The notes beneath the pieces were generated by a model, which did no database searches, had not been told where the DNA came from, and worked only from the letters and a program-made list of their open reading frames with translations. The position numbers and the translations under genes are program-made. A stretch of 64,000 nucleotides of DNA from JBBQZO01 sp038207625 (lineage in GTDB: Bacteria; Pseudomonadota; Gammaproteobacteria; Burkholderiales; Burkholderiaceae_D): positions 310,001 to 374,000 of the forward strand of contig JBBQZO010000002.1 in NCBI GenBank assembly GCA_038207625.1. The letters are read 5' to 3'. Below are positions 29,110-38,315 of the stretch, piece after piece (position 1 is the first letter of the stretch; the number at the start of each line of letters is the position of its first letter).

Positions 29110-32100
29110 TCAGTTCTGGTCGGTGCGGGCACCAAGTGGAGCGAGCACCGCCGCATCGAGTTGATCGGCAAGTTGCCGCACCGCGCTGACGCTGTGCGGG
29201 ATCGCCGCGAGGACGGCGCTAACCTCGTCCCAGCACGTCGCCCCGTTGACATGGTCGGCACAGCGCATTTCGGCTTGCAGCAGCAAACCGGCCAGATGAT
29301 CGGCGCCGACCGTGCCCGCCAATCCTTTTAAAGTATGCAACAACGGCATGGCCGTTTCGCGTTGTCGGGCCAGCAGCGCCGCCTGCAATTGCCCGGCGAG
29401 CTTGGCGGCCTCGTCGACGAAGCCGCGCAGCGCAAACAGGTAAATCCGCGTGTTTCCACCAAAACGGCCCAGCGCGGCGACGCTATTGAGAGCCGGCTCG
29501 CGCGCCGCATCCGGCGACGCGCTGATGGCCGGCGCGCGATGTTCGCCACCTTGTGCGTGACGCAAGATCACATCAATCAGGTGGGACAGATTGAACGGCT
29601 TGCCGACATGGTCGACCATGCCCGCCGCACGCGCCGCCTCGCGATCCGTGCTCATCGCGTTGGCGGTCATGGCGATGATCGGTGGCGCCGCCTGCCCGAG
29701 CGTCGCGCGGATCGCCCGGGTGGCGGCGTAGCCATCCATGCCGGGCATCTGGATATCCATCAAGATGACGTCGAACGGCAAACCGGGACGCAGCACGGCG
29801 TCAATCGCCGCCCGCCCGCCATCGGCCACTTGGACGAACGCCCCATCGTTTTTCAGCAGCTCGCGCGCCACCTGCTGATTGGTCGGGTTGTCCTCGACCA
29901 ATAACAGGCGCAGCCCCATCAGGCGGCGCGGCGCCGCGTCGCTGGCGGGCGCAACGAGCTGGGCACGCCCGAACTTGGCGTCGGCGACGGCGTCGAGCAT
30001 CATCGAGGCGGTCATCGGCTTGTCCAGCACGGCATCAAACACCGCGCCGTGTTGCGCCAGCTCCTTGTCGGACAGCTCATGACCGAAGGCGGTCACCATG
30101 ACGATCAGCGGCATGGTCTCGGCGGGCAGCAATTGACGGATTTGCTTGCCGGTTTCCCAGCCGTCCATGCCGGGCATGCGCCGATCGAGGAACACCACGT
30201 CGTACGGCCGTGCAGCACCGCGCTGGGCCAGCGCGACGAGCGCAGCCATGCCGCAATCGACCTCATCGGCTGTCCAGCCGAATGCATTGGCCATCTCAAC
30301 CATCACCAGACGCGCGGTGGCGTTGTCGTCGACCATCAGGCAATGCAAACCGTTCAACGTCGGCACCGGTAGCGGCGCCTGCGCAGGCAGTGCCGGTGCC
30401 GCCTGGCAGGTGATGAGGAAGTGGAAGGTGCTGCCTTGCCCGGGCACACTGTCAACGCACAAGGTTCCGCCCATCAACTGGACTAGTCGCTCACTGATGC
30501 TCAGACCCAAACCGGTGCCGCCAAAGTGACGCGCGGTGGACAGCTCGGCCTGGGAAAAGCCGTCGAAAATGCGCTGACACTGCTCCGGCGTGATGCCGAT
30601 GCCGGTGTCACGGATGGCGAACGCGATCGACAATCCCGCCGGGCTCGCGTCGATCAATTGCACCGACAACACCACTTCACCGCGCTCGGTGAACTTGATG
30701 GCGTTGCCGGCCAGATTGAGCAAAATCTGCTTCAAGCGCAGCGCGTCACCGACCACCCGGTCGGGCAGCGCAGGGTCGATGTGGAACAGCACCTCGATGT
30801 GCTTGTCGCCCAGATTGGCCGAAAAGATCACCGCCATGTCGCGCAGCAGCCCGTCGAGGCTGAATGGATGGGGATCGAGGGTCATTTCGCCCGCCTCGAC
30901 TTTGGAAAAATCGAGGATGTCATTGAGAATATCGAGCAGCGCGCGGGCCGCCGATTCGGCCTTGCTGGCATAGTCGAGCTGGCGCACGCTCAGCTGGGTC
31001 AGACGCAGCAGTTGTATCATCCCCAGCACGGCATTCATCGGCGAGCGGATTTCGTGGCTCATGTTGGCAAGGAAGGTGGATTTGGCGCGATCGGCCTTGA
31101 GCGCCTGCTCCTTGGCCGTGAGCAAAGCCGCATGCGCCTCGCGCTCTTCGCTGATGTCGGTGCTGCTGCCCACCCAACAGACGATCGCGCCGCTGCCGCT
31201 GTATTGCGGCAAGGCGTGATGGTCGAACACCCGCCACACCCCGTCATGACGGCGCAGCCGGCAGGCACAACGAAACGGTCCATGACCGCCCTGCGCCTGG
31301 TCCCATTGCGCCGTCAGCATGGCGCGATCATCCGGATGGACCAGGTCGGACCAGCCGCCCGCCGCGCGCAGCGCGTCCTGCGCGACGCCGGCGTAGTCCT
31401 GCCAATGGTGGCTCAGGTAATCGACACGCAGTGCCGGCGTGGCGGTCCACACCATTTGCGGCAGCCCTTCGGTGAGCGTGCGCATGCGCGCCTCGGATAT
31501 TTCCAACGCCGCCAGGGAGTGCAACAGCGCGCTGTCCTTGGTAATCAATTGCAGCGTGAACTGATACTGCTTGCGGATCGACGCGCGCGCGCCCCACAAC
31601 AGCATGCCCGCCAACACGAACAGCAAGGTGAGGAAGATCGCCGCGTTGCGCACTTCGTCGCGCCACGGCGCCAGAAAGTCTTGTTCCGACAGGCCCACCA
31701 GCACGTAGACGGGGTAGTCGCCGATCTTCTCGAGACTGTAGACGCGTCGGCGCGCGTCGATCGTGCTGACGGCCGAATAGCTCGCGTGCTGCTTGCCGGC
31801 CGCGAAGAGCGCCGCTGTTTCAGGCGACAACTTGAGCGGGGCGACGCTTGCCGCGTTCTGTATTTCCGGGTAGCGAATCAAGATCAGTCGCCGGCTGTCG
31901 ATCAAGGTGATCACGCCGTGCGGGCCGATATTTAACGATGAAAATAAGTCCGCGACGCGGGAATTATTCATGTTGACGTAGGCTGCCCCGCCGAAACTGC
32001 CGTCGGGCAAAGTCATCCCGTACACCAAGGGGAACACCCATTCGCCCGTGATGCGCGACTTGACCGGGATGCCAAAGATCAGATCGCGTTCCTGCTTGGC

Positions 32101-32511
32101 GCGCTGAAAAAATTCACGTATGGTGAGATCTTGAACATGGGCCGGATCGATGTCCTCGCCATAGATCACCCGGCCGTCGCGGTCGGCGCCCCGGATCGAG
32201 CGTGCCTGCGGTATGCGTTCCTTCAAACTGCGCAGGTAGGCGCTGAAATCGGCATCATTGAAGCGCTGTTGCGCATGCATCGATAGAAACTCACGTTGCG
32301 CGCGGCGCAAGGTCAAGTCCACTTCCTGGAAATGCGAATGCAGAAAATGTTCCAGCGACAGCGCCAGGTTCTTCGACGTTTCTTGCGCATTCATGGTGTA
32401 GCGCAGCTCGTTCTGGCGCAGCGTGTTGGCGACAAACGCGGTTACCGACAGCAGTGTCAGCGCCACCAGCGCGGCCAGCATGGGAAACAATTTTCGAAAC
32501 TTGATCACCAT
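29110..32511 (-). CDS. Hybrid sensor histidine kinase: dCache-PAS-HisKA-HATPase-REC-REC-Hpt
   Basis: 1133 residues from ATG 32511, with GGGAG at good spacing (GTG 32562 would add 17 residues). TM1 at ~9-29; a periplasmic double-Cache region (YLRSLKERIPQARSIRGADRDGRVIYG, VFPLVYGMTLPDGSFGG); TM2 near 300-320; PAS ~345-465; H486 in ANMSHEIRSPMNAV; ATPase (NLAGNAIKFTERG, DTGIGITPEQCQRIFDGF, GGTGLGLSI); REC1 with D776; REC2 with D919 in LMDIQMPGMDG; Hpt with H1059 in LLHTLKGLAGTVGADHL. This is a full His-Asp-His phosphorelay in one chain (BarA/EvgS architecture), so the final acceptor is a separate regulator, not seen nearby. It is convergent with the LytTR gene. Confidence 0.95.
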   Translation of the reverse strand: MVIKFRKLFPMLAALVALTLLSVTAFVANTLRQNELRYTMNAQETSKNLALSLEHFLHSHFQEVDLTLRRAQREFLSMHAQQRFNDADFSAYLRSLKERIPQARSIRGADRDGRVIYGEDIDPAHVQDLTIREFFQRAKQERDLIFGIPVKSRITGEWVFPLVYGMTLPDGSFGGAAYVNMNNSRVADLFSSLNIGPHGVITLIDSRRLILIRYPEIQNAASVAPLKLSPETAALFAAGKQHASYSAVSTIDARRRVYSLEKIGDYPVYVLVGLSEQDFLAPWRDEVRNAAIFLTLLFVLAGMLLWGARASIRKQYQFTLQLITKDSALLHSLAALEISEARMRTLTEGLPQMVWTATPALRVDYLSHHWQDYAGVAQDALRAAGGWSDLVHPDDRAMLTAQWDQAQGGHGPFRCACRLRRHDGVWRVFDHHALPQYSGSGAIVCWVGSSTDISEEREAHAALLTAKEQALKADRAKSTFLANMSHEIRSPMNAVLGMIQLLRLTQLSVRQLDYASKAESAARALLDILNDILDFSKVEAGEMTLDPHPFSLDGLLRDMAVIFSANLGDKHIEVLFHIDPALPDRVVGDALRLKQILLNLAGNAIKFTERGEVVLSVQLIDASPAGLSIAFAIRDTGIGITPEQCQRIFDGFSQAELSTARHFGGTGLGLSISERLVQLMGGTLCVDSVPGQGSTFHFLITCQAAPALPAQAPLPVPTLNGLHCLMVDDNATARLVMVEMANAFGWTADEVDCGMAALVALAQRGAARPYDVVFLDRRMPGMDGWETGKQIRQLLPAETMPLIVMVTAFGHELSDKELAQHGAVFDAVLDKPMTASMMLDAVADAKFGRAQLVAPASDAAPRRLMGLRLLLVEDNPTNQQVARELLKNDGAFVQVADGGRAAIDAVLRPGLPFDVILMDIQMPGMDGYAATRAIRATLGQAAPPIIAMTANAMSTDREAARAAGMVDHVGKPFNLSHLIDVILRHAQGGEHRAPAISASPDAAREPALNSVAALGRFGGNTRIYLFALRGFVDEAAKLAGQLQAALLARQRETAMPLLHTLKGLAGTVGADHLAGLLLQAEMRCADHVNGATCWDEVSAVLAAIPHSVSAVRQLADQLDAAVLAPLGARTDQN

Positions 32512-32783
32512 ATCGGCACTCCCGGCATTGCGCGGTTTGGCTTCATGCATAGCAATTTTCACGGCAGGCCAGGCGAGTAAGTATGCAAGATGGTAGCACC
32601 AATTTCGCCGCCATCCGTGTAGTCAAGGCAACTATTTCGGCGCGCGGCAATGCGCTGGGCAGTGCCCGGCACGGGCGTGAACCGGCACGGCGTTGGCGCA
32701 ACGGGCGATGCCGGCGAACCGGGCGGCGCGCACGCCGACGCGGGCGCAACTGGCGCTCAGCGACGGCGACGGCGACGGCGGCG

Positions 32784-33197
32784 TCAGCCGGCGCCGAACA
32801 GGCCGTGCTCGTCGAGGATCGCGAACACGATCTCGGGATGCAACTCGAGGCAGCGGCGGATCGCCGCCGGGATCGCCTGGCGGGTCTTCTTGCACAGCCC
32901 CACCCGCTCGACCAGCACGATGCTCAAGCCGCGCGCGCTGCGCACCTCGTGGATGCTGGGCGTGATGCGCAGCTCGATGCCCAGCAGCGACTGCAGGCGC
33001 TCGCCGATCTTGCCCAACTCGGCATACGTGGCGATGGCGTCGATGCGGGCGATCAGTTTGAGCTCCTCCTCGCGCGTCAGGCGCAGAATGGACAAATCGG
33101 CCTGCGGATCGGCCAGCAAGCGCTCGCGCTCGCAGACGCAGGCGCCGGGCGGACATTCCTTGCGAATCGGAAACGGGACCGGCTGGGGCATAGGCAT
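32784..33197 (-). CDS. Small conserved protein with CPPGACVC motif
   Basis: 137 residues from ATG 33197 (an ATG two codons later is equally possible; ribosome site weak). The N-terminus has PFPIRKECPPGACVCERERLLADP, a CxxxxCxC cluster that could bind metal; the rest is helical and charged (LTREEELKLIARIDAIATYAELGKIGERLQSLLGIELRI, GLCKKTRQAIPAAIRRCLELHPE). From memory, similar small proteins occur across Burkholderiales without known function; this was not checked. It is monocistronic between the hybrid kinase and GST genes. Confidence 0.72.
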   Translation of the reverse strand: MPMPQPVPFPIRKECPPGACVCERERLLADPQADLSILRLTREEELKLIARIDAIATYAELGKIGERLQSLLGIELRITPSIHEVRSARGLSIVLVERVGLCKKTRQAIPAAIRRCLELHPEIVFAILDEHGLFGAG

Positions 33198-33342
33198 TCG
33201 CGGTTCGATTGTGGGAGACGGGCCGGCGCGCGGCGCAAGCACCAGAGTATCCTAGTCCCGCGCGCCACTGTCAAACCACTTCGCCATGCGCGCCGATCGT
33301 TGCGCGCACGCGCAGCGGCGCGACGCGGCATACTAGCGTTCT

Positions 33343-33426
33343 GTGCCGCACGCCCAGACGGCGTCGGCGCACGCCCACCACCACCACCACCACCACCACC
33401 ACCACCACCACCACCACCACCATTAA
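33343..33426 (+). CDS. Possible poly-histidine leader mini-ORF (GTG start)
   Basis: In the CAC frame of the (CCA)16 microsatellite, a GTG at 33343 opens a 27-codon ORF: MPHAQTASAHA followed by sixteen His codons (15 CAC, one CAT) and TAA at 33424-33426, ending 9 nt before the GST ATG. The layout recalls histidine attenuator leader peptides or metal-binding peptides. There is no good ribosome site and no visible attenuator hairpins, so it may simply be a reading of the microsatellite. Confidence 0.25.
   Translation: MPHAQTASAHAHHHHHHHHHHHHHHHH
33375..33422. repeat. (CCA)16 trinucleotide microsatellite upstream of GST
   Basis: Sixteen uninterrupted CCA units (48 bp) end 13 bp before the GST start codon and just upstream of its AAGGAT ribosome site. 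Long pure trinucleotide runs are rare in bacterial chromosomes and prone to length change by slippage. Confidence 0.97.
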
Positions 33427-33435
33427 GGATCGCTG

Positions 33436-34047
33436 ATGATAGAAGTTCACCACCTGCGCGAATCGCGTTCGCGCCGCATCACCTGGTTGCTCGAAGAACT
33501 GGGCTTGCCCTTTGACGTCATCTGCTACGACCGCGACCCGGTCACCCGCCTCGCGCCGCCCGAGCTGATGCAGATCCACCCGCTGGGCAAGGCGCCCGTC
33601 GTGCGCGACGGCAGCGAAGTGCTGGCCGAGTCGGGCGCGATCATCGAATACCTGGTGCGTCGCTATGGCAAAGGCCGTTTCGCGCCCGCCATCGACACGC
33701 CAGACTACAACCGCTACATACACTTCCTGCACTACGCCGAAGGTTCGGCCATGCTGCCGCTGCTGTTGCAGCTGTACGTGGGCCGGCTGGGCGAGGCTGG
33801 CGCGCCGCTACATGCGCGCATCCAGAGCGAGATGAAGAACCACCTCGGTTACCTTGAACGCGAGCTCGACGGGCGCGCTTACTTCGTCGGCGACACGCTC
33901 ACCGGTGCCGACGTGCAGCTGTCCTTCGTCGCGCAGATGGGCGTCAAGTTCTGCGGGCGCGATGCGTATCCGAACCTGGCCGCCTTCGTCGAGCGCATCG
34001 AAGCGCGTCCCGCCTACCAGAAGGCGGTGGCGGCCAGCGGCGCCTGA
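33436..34047 (+). CDS. Glutathione S-transferase
   Basis: 203 residues. Thioredoxin-like N-domain (MIEVHHLRESRSRRITWLLEELGLPFDV, HPLGKAPVVRDG with the cis-Pro, and ESGAIIEYLVRRYG binding the glutathione gamma-glutamyl group) and an all-helical C-domain with the TLTGADVQLSF capping box. The Ser/Arg-rich segment near residue 10 could supply the catalytic residue. It conjugates or reduces electrophiles with glutathione in the cytosol; substrate unknown. AAGGAT precedes the ATG, and the 5' leader carries the CCA microsatellite, so expression might vary with repeat length. Confidence 0.92.
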   Translation: MIEVHHLRESRSRRITWLLEELGLPFDVICYDRDPVTRLAPPELMQIHPLGKAPVVRDGSEVLAESGAIIEYLVRRYGKGRFAPAIDTPDYNRYIHFLHYAEGSAMLPLLLQLYVGRLGEAGAPLHARIQSEMKNHLGYLERELDGRAYFVGDTLTGADVQLSFVAQMGVKFCGRDAYPNLAAFVERIEARPAYQKAVAASGA

Positions 34048-34148
34048 TCAGGGCGCTTTGGCGCCCAGTTTGGCCGGCATCAAGGTCGGCCGCGCGCCGC
34101 GCGCTAGGGTGGGAGCATCGCTCGCCACCCTGCCCGCCGCGCCGCACC

Positions 34149-35306
34149 ATGACACTGGCCACCTTCCTGCGTTCGCGCCCGCTGCTGTTTGCGCTCGGCA
34201 TCGTGGCCGGGCGCGCGCTGTGCGTGCTCCGGCACGCGGCGCCCCGCAACCATCACCGCGCGACGCTCGACGACGCCGATGACGCTGACGCTGACGACGC
34301 GATCATCGTCAGCGACGCCAGCCGCACCATCGTGCTGGCCAACCGCGCCGCAGCCGACATGTTCGCCAGCACCATGCAGCAGATGCGCGGCGCACCGCTG
34401 GCGCGCTTCATCCCCCAGGCCGACGCACTGGCGCTGCGCGCGCGCGACGACGGCGCCGCGCGCAGTGCGGGCCGGCGCGCCATCGACCAGGCCGTCACGG
34501 GCCTGAAGGCTGGCGGTCAGCCTTTCCCGCTCGAAGCGTCGCTCTCGCGCAGGCACACGCGTGGCCAGTCTGTGACCACCATCATTTTGCGCGACGTCAG
34601 CGAACGCAAACTGGCCGAGGCCAGGCTGGCGCAGTCGCATGCGCAGTTACGCAAATTGTCGAGCGCGCTGCAAACCATCCGCGAGGAAGAGCGCAGCTAC
34701 ATCGCACGTGAATTGCATGACGACCTGGGCCAGTTGCTGGCCACGCTGCGCATGGATCTGACGCTGCTGCGCCAGGCCAGCGGGGAACGCAGCGTGCAAC
34801 TGCTCAACGGCATGGATGAGCGTCTGATGGGCGCCATCGTTGCACTGCGCCGCATCGCCGCGCGCCTGCGTCCGCGTGCGCTCGACGAGGGCGGCCTGTA
34901 TTTTGCCTTGCACAATCTGCGCGCCGAGTTCGTCGCGCGCCACGCAATCGCCTGCGAGCTCGATGTACTCGACACCGAGCTGACGCTGGACGACGAGCGC
35001 AGTACGGCCATCTATCGCATCGTCCAGGAGGCACTCACCAACGTCGCGCGCCATGCACAGGCGCGCAAGGTGCGTATCAGCGTGCGGCGCGACGACGCAC
35101 ATCTGCGCATTGTGATCGGCGACGACGGACGCGGCATCAACGAGGCCGCGATGGACAAGCCGGCCTCGCTGGGCCTGATCGGCATGCGCGAACGGGTACA
35201 GAATCTGGCGGGGGAGATGACGATTACCGGCAGTGAAGCGCAGGGAACGCGCATCGACATCGTGCTGCCGCTGCACCCGGACCGGTCCGGGTGCGACGGC
35301 ATTTAA
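34149..35306 (+). CDS. PAS-containing NarX/DegS-type sensor histidine kinase (HisKA_3)
   Basis: 385 residues. A short hydrophobic N-terminal segment (LLFALGIVAGRALCVL, 12-27) may anchor the protein. PAS domain ~48-150 (DAIIVSDASRTIVLANRAAADMF, PLEASLSRR, IILRDVSERKLAEARL); HisKA_3 with H190 in ARELHDDLGQLLATLRMDL; ATPase with IVQEALTNVARHAQA, DDGRGINE and LGLIGMRERVQNLAG. Kinases of this type pair with NarL/FixJ regulators, but none lies next to the gene: upstream is GST, downstream a convergent porin whose stop is only 4 bp away. Treat as an orphan kinase. Confidence 0.93.
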   Translation: MTLATFLRSRPLLFALGIVAGRALCVLRHAAPRNHHRATLDDADDADADDAIIVSDASRTIVLANRAAADMFASTMQQMRGAPLARFIPQADALALRARDDGAARSAGRRAIDQAVTGLKAGGQPFPLEASLSRRHTRGQSVTTIILRDVSERKLAEARLAQSHAQLRKLSSALQTIREEERSYIARELHDDLGQLLATLRMDLTLLRQASGERSVQLLNGMDERLMGAIVALRRIAARLRPRALDEGGLYFALHNLRAEFVARHAIACELDVLDTELTLDDERSTAIYRIVQEALTNVARHAQARKVRISVRRDDAHLRIVIGDDGRGINEAAMDKPASLGLIGMRERVQNLAGEMTITGSEAQGTRIDIVLPLHPDRSGCDGI

Positions 35307-35310
35307 TGGA

Positions 35311-36255
35311 TCAGAAACGGTGTGTCATGCCCACTTGGTACGACGACGCATGCGCAACGCGTTCGCGTCCCACATACGCGTACAGGCCGGTGCGCTTGGA
35401 CAGGTTGTAGTCGTAGCCCAGGCCGAACTGCTTGACCATGTCCTTGTCCGACAACAGCACGGTGTTTTGCACTTGTTTCGAGTACACGGCGCGCACGTCG
35501 CCCTCGCCCAGGTGATACGACAGGCCCAGCAGATAACCGGTGTATTTGCCCGTCGCGGCGACATCGGTGTTGCCCTTGGCGTAGGCGGCGCTGATCTTCG
35601 CCTCGCCCACCTTGTAGCCGGCGCCGACCACCCACATCTTCGGTTGCGCGGGCGTGGCCACCGTTTGCACGGCCTTCTCCCAGCCGACATGGACGCTGAC
35701 GGGACCCTGGTCATAGGTGGCCAGCAAGTCGATGCCGGCGTTCGCGCCCGACACCTCGGAGACGATGTACTGGGCCGCGCCAACAAAACCGTTCACGTTC
35801 GGGCTGTTGTAGGTGATCGCGTTGGACACGCGCGAGCCCGACACGCCGACCCGCATCATCGACTCATTGATCTTGCCGATCACGCCATCGGCGCCGAACG
35901 GTTCTACCCGCCCCTGCGCGCCGTCGACCAGGTTCTTGGTGCGGCCCAGGATCACGCTGCCGAAAGCGCCTTTGAAGCCGACATTGGCCTGGCGGTCAAA
36001 CAGATTGCCTTTTTGTGCGCCCGTGTCGGCCAGGATCTCCGACTCCAGATTGAAGGTCGCCGACAGACCGCCGCCCAGCTCTTCGACGCCGCGAAAGCCC
36101 AGGCGCGACGGATGGTTTTCGCGCTCGATGAGCGTCTTGTCACTGATTTTGACCAGACCCAGATCGATCAGGCCGTACACGGTGACCGTCGATTGTGCGT
36201 GGGCCTGGACGACGAAACCGCCCAGTACGAGTGCTGCGAGAGTAAGTTTTTTCAC
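35311..36255 (-). CDS. General porin, Gram-negative (OmpC/Omp32 type)
   Basis: 314 residues from GTG 36255, no ATG nearby. Signal peptide MKKLTLAALVLGGFVVQAHA, then the classical beta-proteobacterial porin start QSTVTVYGLIDLGLV and conserved SRLGFRGVEELGGGLSATFNLESE, FDRQANVGFKGAFGSVILGR, and the C-terminal YQVGMTHRF with terminal Phe recognised by the BAM complex. It forms a trimeric 16-stranded channel for small hydrophilic solutes. It is single-gene and somewhat shorter than average (usually 330-380), with shortened loops. Confidence 0.95.
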   Translation of the reverse strand: MKKLTLAALVLGGFVVQAHAQSTVTVYGLIDLGLVKISDKTLIERENHPSRLGFRGVEELGGGLSATFNLESEILADTGAQKGNLFDRQANVGFKGAFGSVILGRTKNLVDGAQGRVEPFGADGVIGKINESMMRVGVSGSRVSNAITYNSPNVNGFVGAAQYIVSEVSGANAGIDLLATYDQGPVSVHVGWEKAVQTVATPAQPKMWVVGAGYKVGEAKISAAYAKGNTDVAATGKYTGYLLGLSYHLGEGDVRAVYSKQVQNTVLLSDKDMVKQFGLGYDYNLSKRTGLYAYVGRERVAHASSYQVGMTHRF

Positions 36256-36378
36256 GTGATGTCACAAATAGAAAGTTGAATAAAGGCACTGCTTGCTGAT
36301 CTAACGACACAGATAGTGCAGGGCAAATACTTCAACGTAATGACATGCGGCAATTTGTTGCAAGCTGACGACACAAAC

Positions 36379-36413
36379 AAAAACGCCGCCCAAACCTTGC
36401 GGCTCAGGCGGCG
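36379..36413 (-). terminator. Rho-independent terminator of the methyltransferase gene
   Basis: Minus-strand stem CGCCGCC/GGCGGCG with a 16-nt loop and a TTTTTGTTTG tail, about 80 bp past the stop at 36492. Confidence 0.8.
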
Positions 36414-36491
36414 GCGCTGCTGATCTACCGGCGACGATCATGCACGAGAAATGCTTCGGGCGCATGACAAACGGGGCCGCGGCGGCGGCGT

Positions 36492-37151
36492 TTACTTCAG
36501 GCGGCAGCTCAATTGCCAGTAATGCTCCAGACGCAGGATACGGATCTCGCGCACCGAGCTGGCCATCTTCTTGCGCAGCGTGCTGTCGGACGGGTAATTC
36601 TTGATCACTTCGTAACGCTGACCATCGGTCGCCGTCTTGATGTGAAAGGTGTTGCCCTCCAGGTCGGTGCGCGCGATGGTGTCGCTGCTGCCGTCGACAT
36701 AGCAGTCGTCAACGAACACGACGAACAAATCCTTGCCGAACTTGGCGCGCAATTGGCCGAGGAATTTTTCCTGGTCTTCGCGCTTGACGTGCGACCACCA
36801 CATGCCGGCGAACACGGCCGAGAATGTGCCGAGGTCGGCCGGCAAATCGAAGGCGTCCGCCAGCGCGAACTGCACCTTATCCTGAGGCAGCGCGCGCAAC
36901 TTGCCCAGCGCGATCATTTCCGGATTGATGTCGGTGGCCAGCACCGAGGTCGCGGTGGTGGCGATCTCGCGCGTCCAGAAGCCGGTGCCGCAGGCCAGTT
37001 CCAGCACGCTGTGTCCGCGCAGCACCTCGGCGACCTGAGTGCGCATGCGCGCCAGATCTTGCTGGCGCTCGACGCGGTCGTAGATGCGGTCGTGGTTGGA
37101 CGCGGTCAACGCGTAATAGTGGGCGGTTTGATTGCTAATGAGGGTCTGCAT
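36492..37151 (-). CDS. Class I SAM-dependent methyltransferase
   Basis: 219 residues. Rossmann-fold methyltransferase with motif I VLELACGTGFWTRE (~49-62), the acidic residue after strand 2 in VLATDINPEMI, and motif III-like VQFALADAFDLP. C-terminal half has FVDDCYVDGSSDTIARTDLEGNTFH, seen in small-molecule rather than rRNA methyltransferases. Substrate unknown. It lies 49 bp downstream of the cysB-type gene on the same strand and may be cotranscribed with it; whether it has a sulfur-related role is open. Confidence 0.88.
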   Translation of the reverse strand: MQTLISNQTAHYYALTASNHDRIYDRVERQQDLARMRTQVAEVLRGHSVLELACGTGFWTREIATTATSVLATDINPEMIALGKLRALPQDKVQFALADAFDLPADLGTFSAVFAGMWWSHVKREDQEKFLGQLRAKFGKDLFVVFVDDCYVDGSSDTIARTDLEGNTFHIKTATDGQRYEVIKNYPSDSTLRKKMASSVREIRILRLEHYWQLSCRLK

Positions 37152-37200
37152 AGTCTGGTTCTCGTCGTGCGGGTGCGTAAAACATGGTTCAGTGGTGGAC

Positions 37201-38142
37201 TCAAAGCTCGTAATTGTCTTTGCTGCCGTTCATGGCTTGCTCGATCAGCTTGCGATTCAAGGTCGGCGCAAGCAGCTCGATAAAGGTGTAAATATAACTG
37301 CGCAGGTAGGCGCCCTGCTTGACGGCCACGCGCGACACGTTCATGCCGAACAGGTGGCCGGCCGAGATCGCGCGCAGGTTCTTGTCGCGCTCGGCGTCAA
37401 ACGCCATACCCGCTATGATACCAATGCCCATGCCCAGCTCCACATAAGTCTTGATGACGTCGGCATCTATGGCTTCGAGCAACACGTCCGGCTTCAGGCC
37501 ACGTAAATCGAATGCATGATCGATCTTGCTACGTCCGGCGAACGCGCTATCATAAGTAATCAGTGGAAATCCCGCGATTTCCTCCAGCGTCAGCGACTTC
37601 GAGCGCAACAAGGGATGATCGGGCGGCACCACCACCACGTGTTCCCACTGGTAGCAAGGCAAGGTGATCAAGCCGTCGATGCCGGCGATCGATTCGGTTG
37701 CAATGGCCAGGTCAGCCTGGTCGCGTTGCACCATCTCGGCGATCTGGCGTGGATTGCCCTGCAACAAAGACAGCCTGACCTTCGGAAATTTTTGCATGAA
37801 CGCCTGCACCACTTTCGGCAAGATATAGCGCGCCTGGGTATGCGTGGTGGCAATGGTGAAACTGCCACTGTCCTGCGCGGCGAACTCCTTGCCGATCCGT
37901 TTCAGACTGTCGATTTCCTGCATGATCATCTCGACCGAGGCCAGCACCAGCCGGCCCGGCTCGGTCAGACCGCGAATGCGCTTGCCGTGGCGCGTGAAAA
38001 TATCGACGCCCAGCTCTTCTTCGAGCTCGATGATGGCCTTGGACACGCCCGGCTGCGACGTGAACAGTGCCTTGGCGGCATCGGTCAGGTTGTAGTTCTG
38101 GCGCACGGCCTCGCGCACGAAGCGCAGCTGATGGAGATTCAT
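37201..38142 (-). CDS. cysB: CysB-family LysR-type transcriptional regulator
   Basis: 313 residues from ATG 38142 (MNLHQLRFVREAVRQNYNLTDAAKALFTSQPGVSKAI). N-terminal winged helix-turn-helix (1-60) with the CysB/Cbl-type sequence, linker helix to ~90, then the effector domain (FTIATTHTQARYILPKVV, LLQGNPRQIAEMV, YVELGMGIGIIAGMAF). CysB/Cbl activate sulfur assimilation genes and respond to N-acetylserine or APS; the ETESIAGIDGL-type (ATESIAGIDGLI) segment is typical. Divergence from the sulfur operon with an inverted repeat between them fits direct control. CysB versus Cbl-like identity cannot be resolved by eye. Confidence 0.93.
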   Translation of the reverse strand: MNLHQLRFVREAVRQNYNLTDAAKALFTSQPGVSKAIIELEEELGVDIFTRHGKRIRGLTEPGRLVLASVEMIMQEIDSLKRIGKEFAAQDSGSFTIATTHTQARYILPKVVQAFMQKFPKVRLSLLQGNPRQIAEMVQRDQADLAIATESIAGIDGLITLPCYQWEHVVVVPPDHPLLRSKSLTLEEIAGFPLITYDSAFAGRSKIDHAFDLRGLKPDVLLEAIDADVIKTYVELGMGIGIIAGMAFDAERDKNLRAISAGHLFGMNVSRVAVKQGAYLRSYIYTFIELLAPTLNRKLIEQAMNGSKDNYEL

Positions 38143-38219
38143 TGCGATTTTTTCATTTATTGGCGCCGACTTGGCGCTGCAGCAACACACACTGCGCTGC
38201 CTGCCGTCATTGTAGTAGA

Positions 38220-38248
38220 TTGCTTATGCCGAATCCGTATATAAGCAA
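38220..38248. promoter_or_regulatory. Candidate LysR/CysB operator: inverted repeat between cysB and the sulfur operon
   Basis: TTGCTTAT at 38220-38227 and ATAAGCAA at 38241-38248 form a perfect 8-bp inverted repeat with 13-bp spacing, in an AT-rich stretch 78 bp upstream of cysB and 68 bp before the transporter ATG. The symmetry resembles LysR-type recognition sites. Binding by CysB is inferred from position only. Confidence 0.6.
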
Positions 38249-38315
38249 ATAGATTCTTAGTAGTTTGGAATATAGGCCAAGTTTATTACCATTGGGGCTA
38301 CTTTGGGGAGCACGC

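Noticed and set aside
33271..33732. Minus-strand ORF with a poly-Val run
   Set aside because: Reads the GGT complement of the CCA microsatellite and runs antisense through the GST gene.
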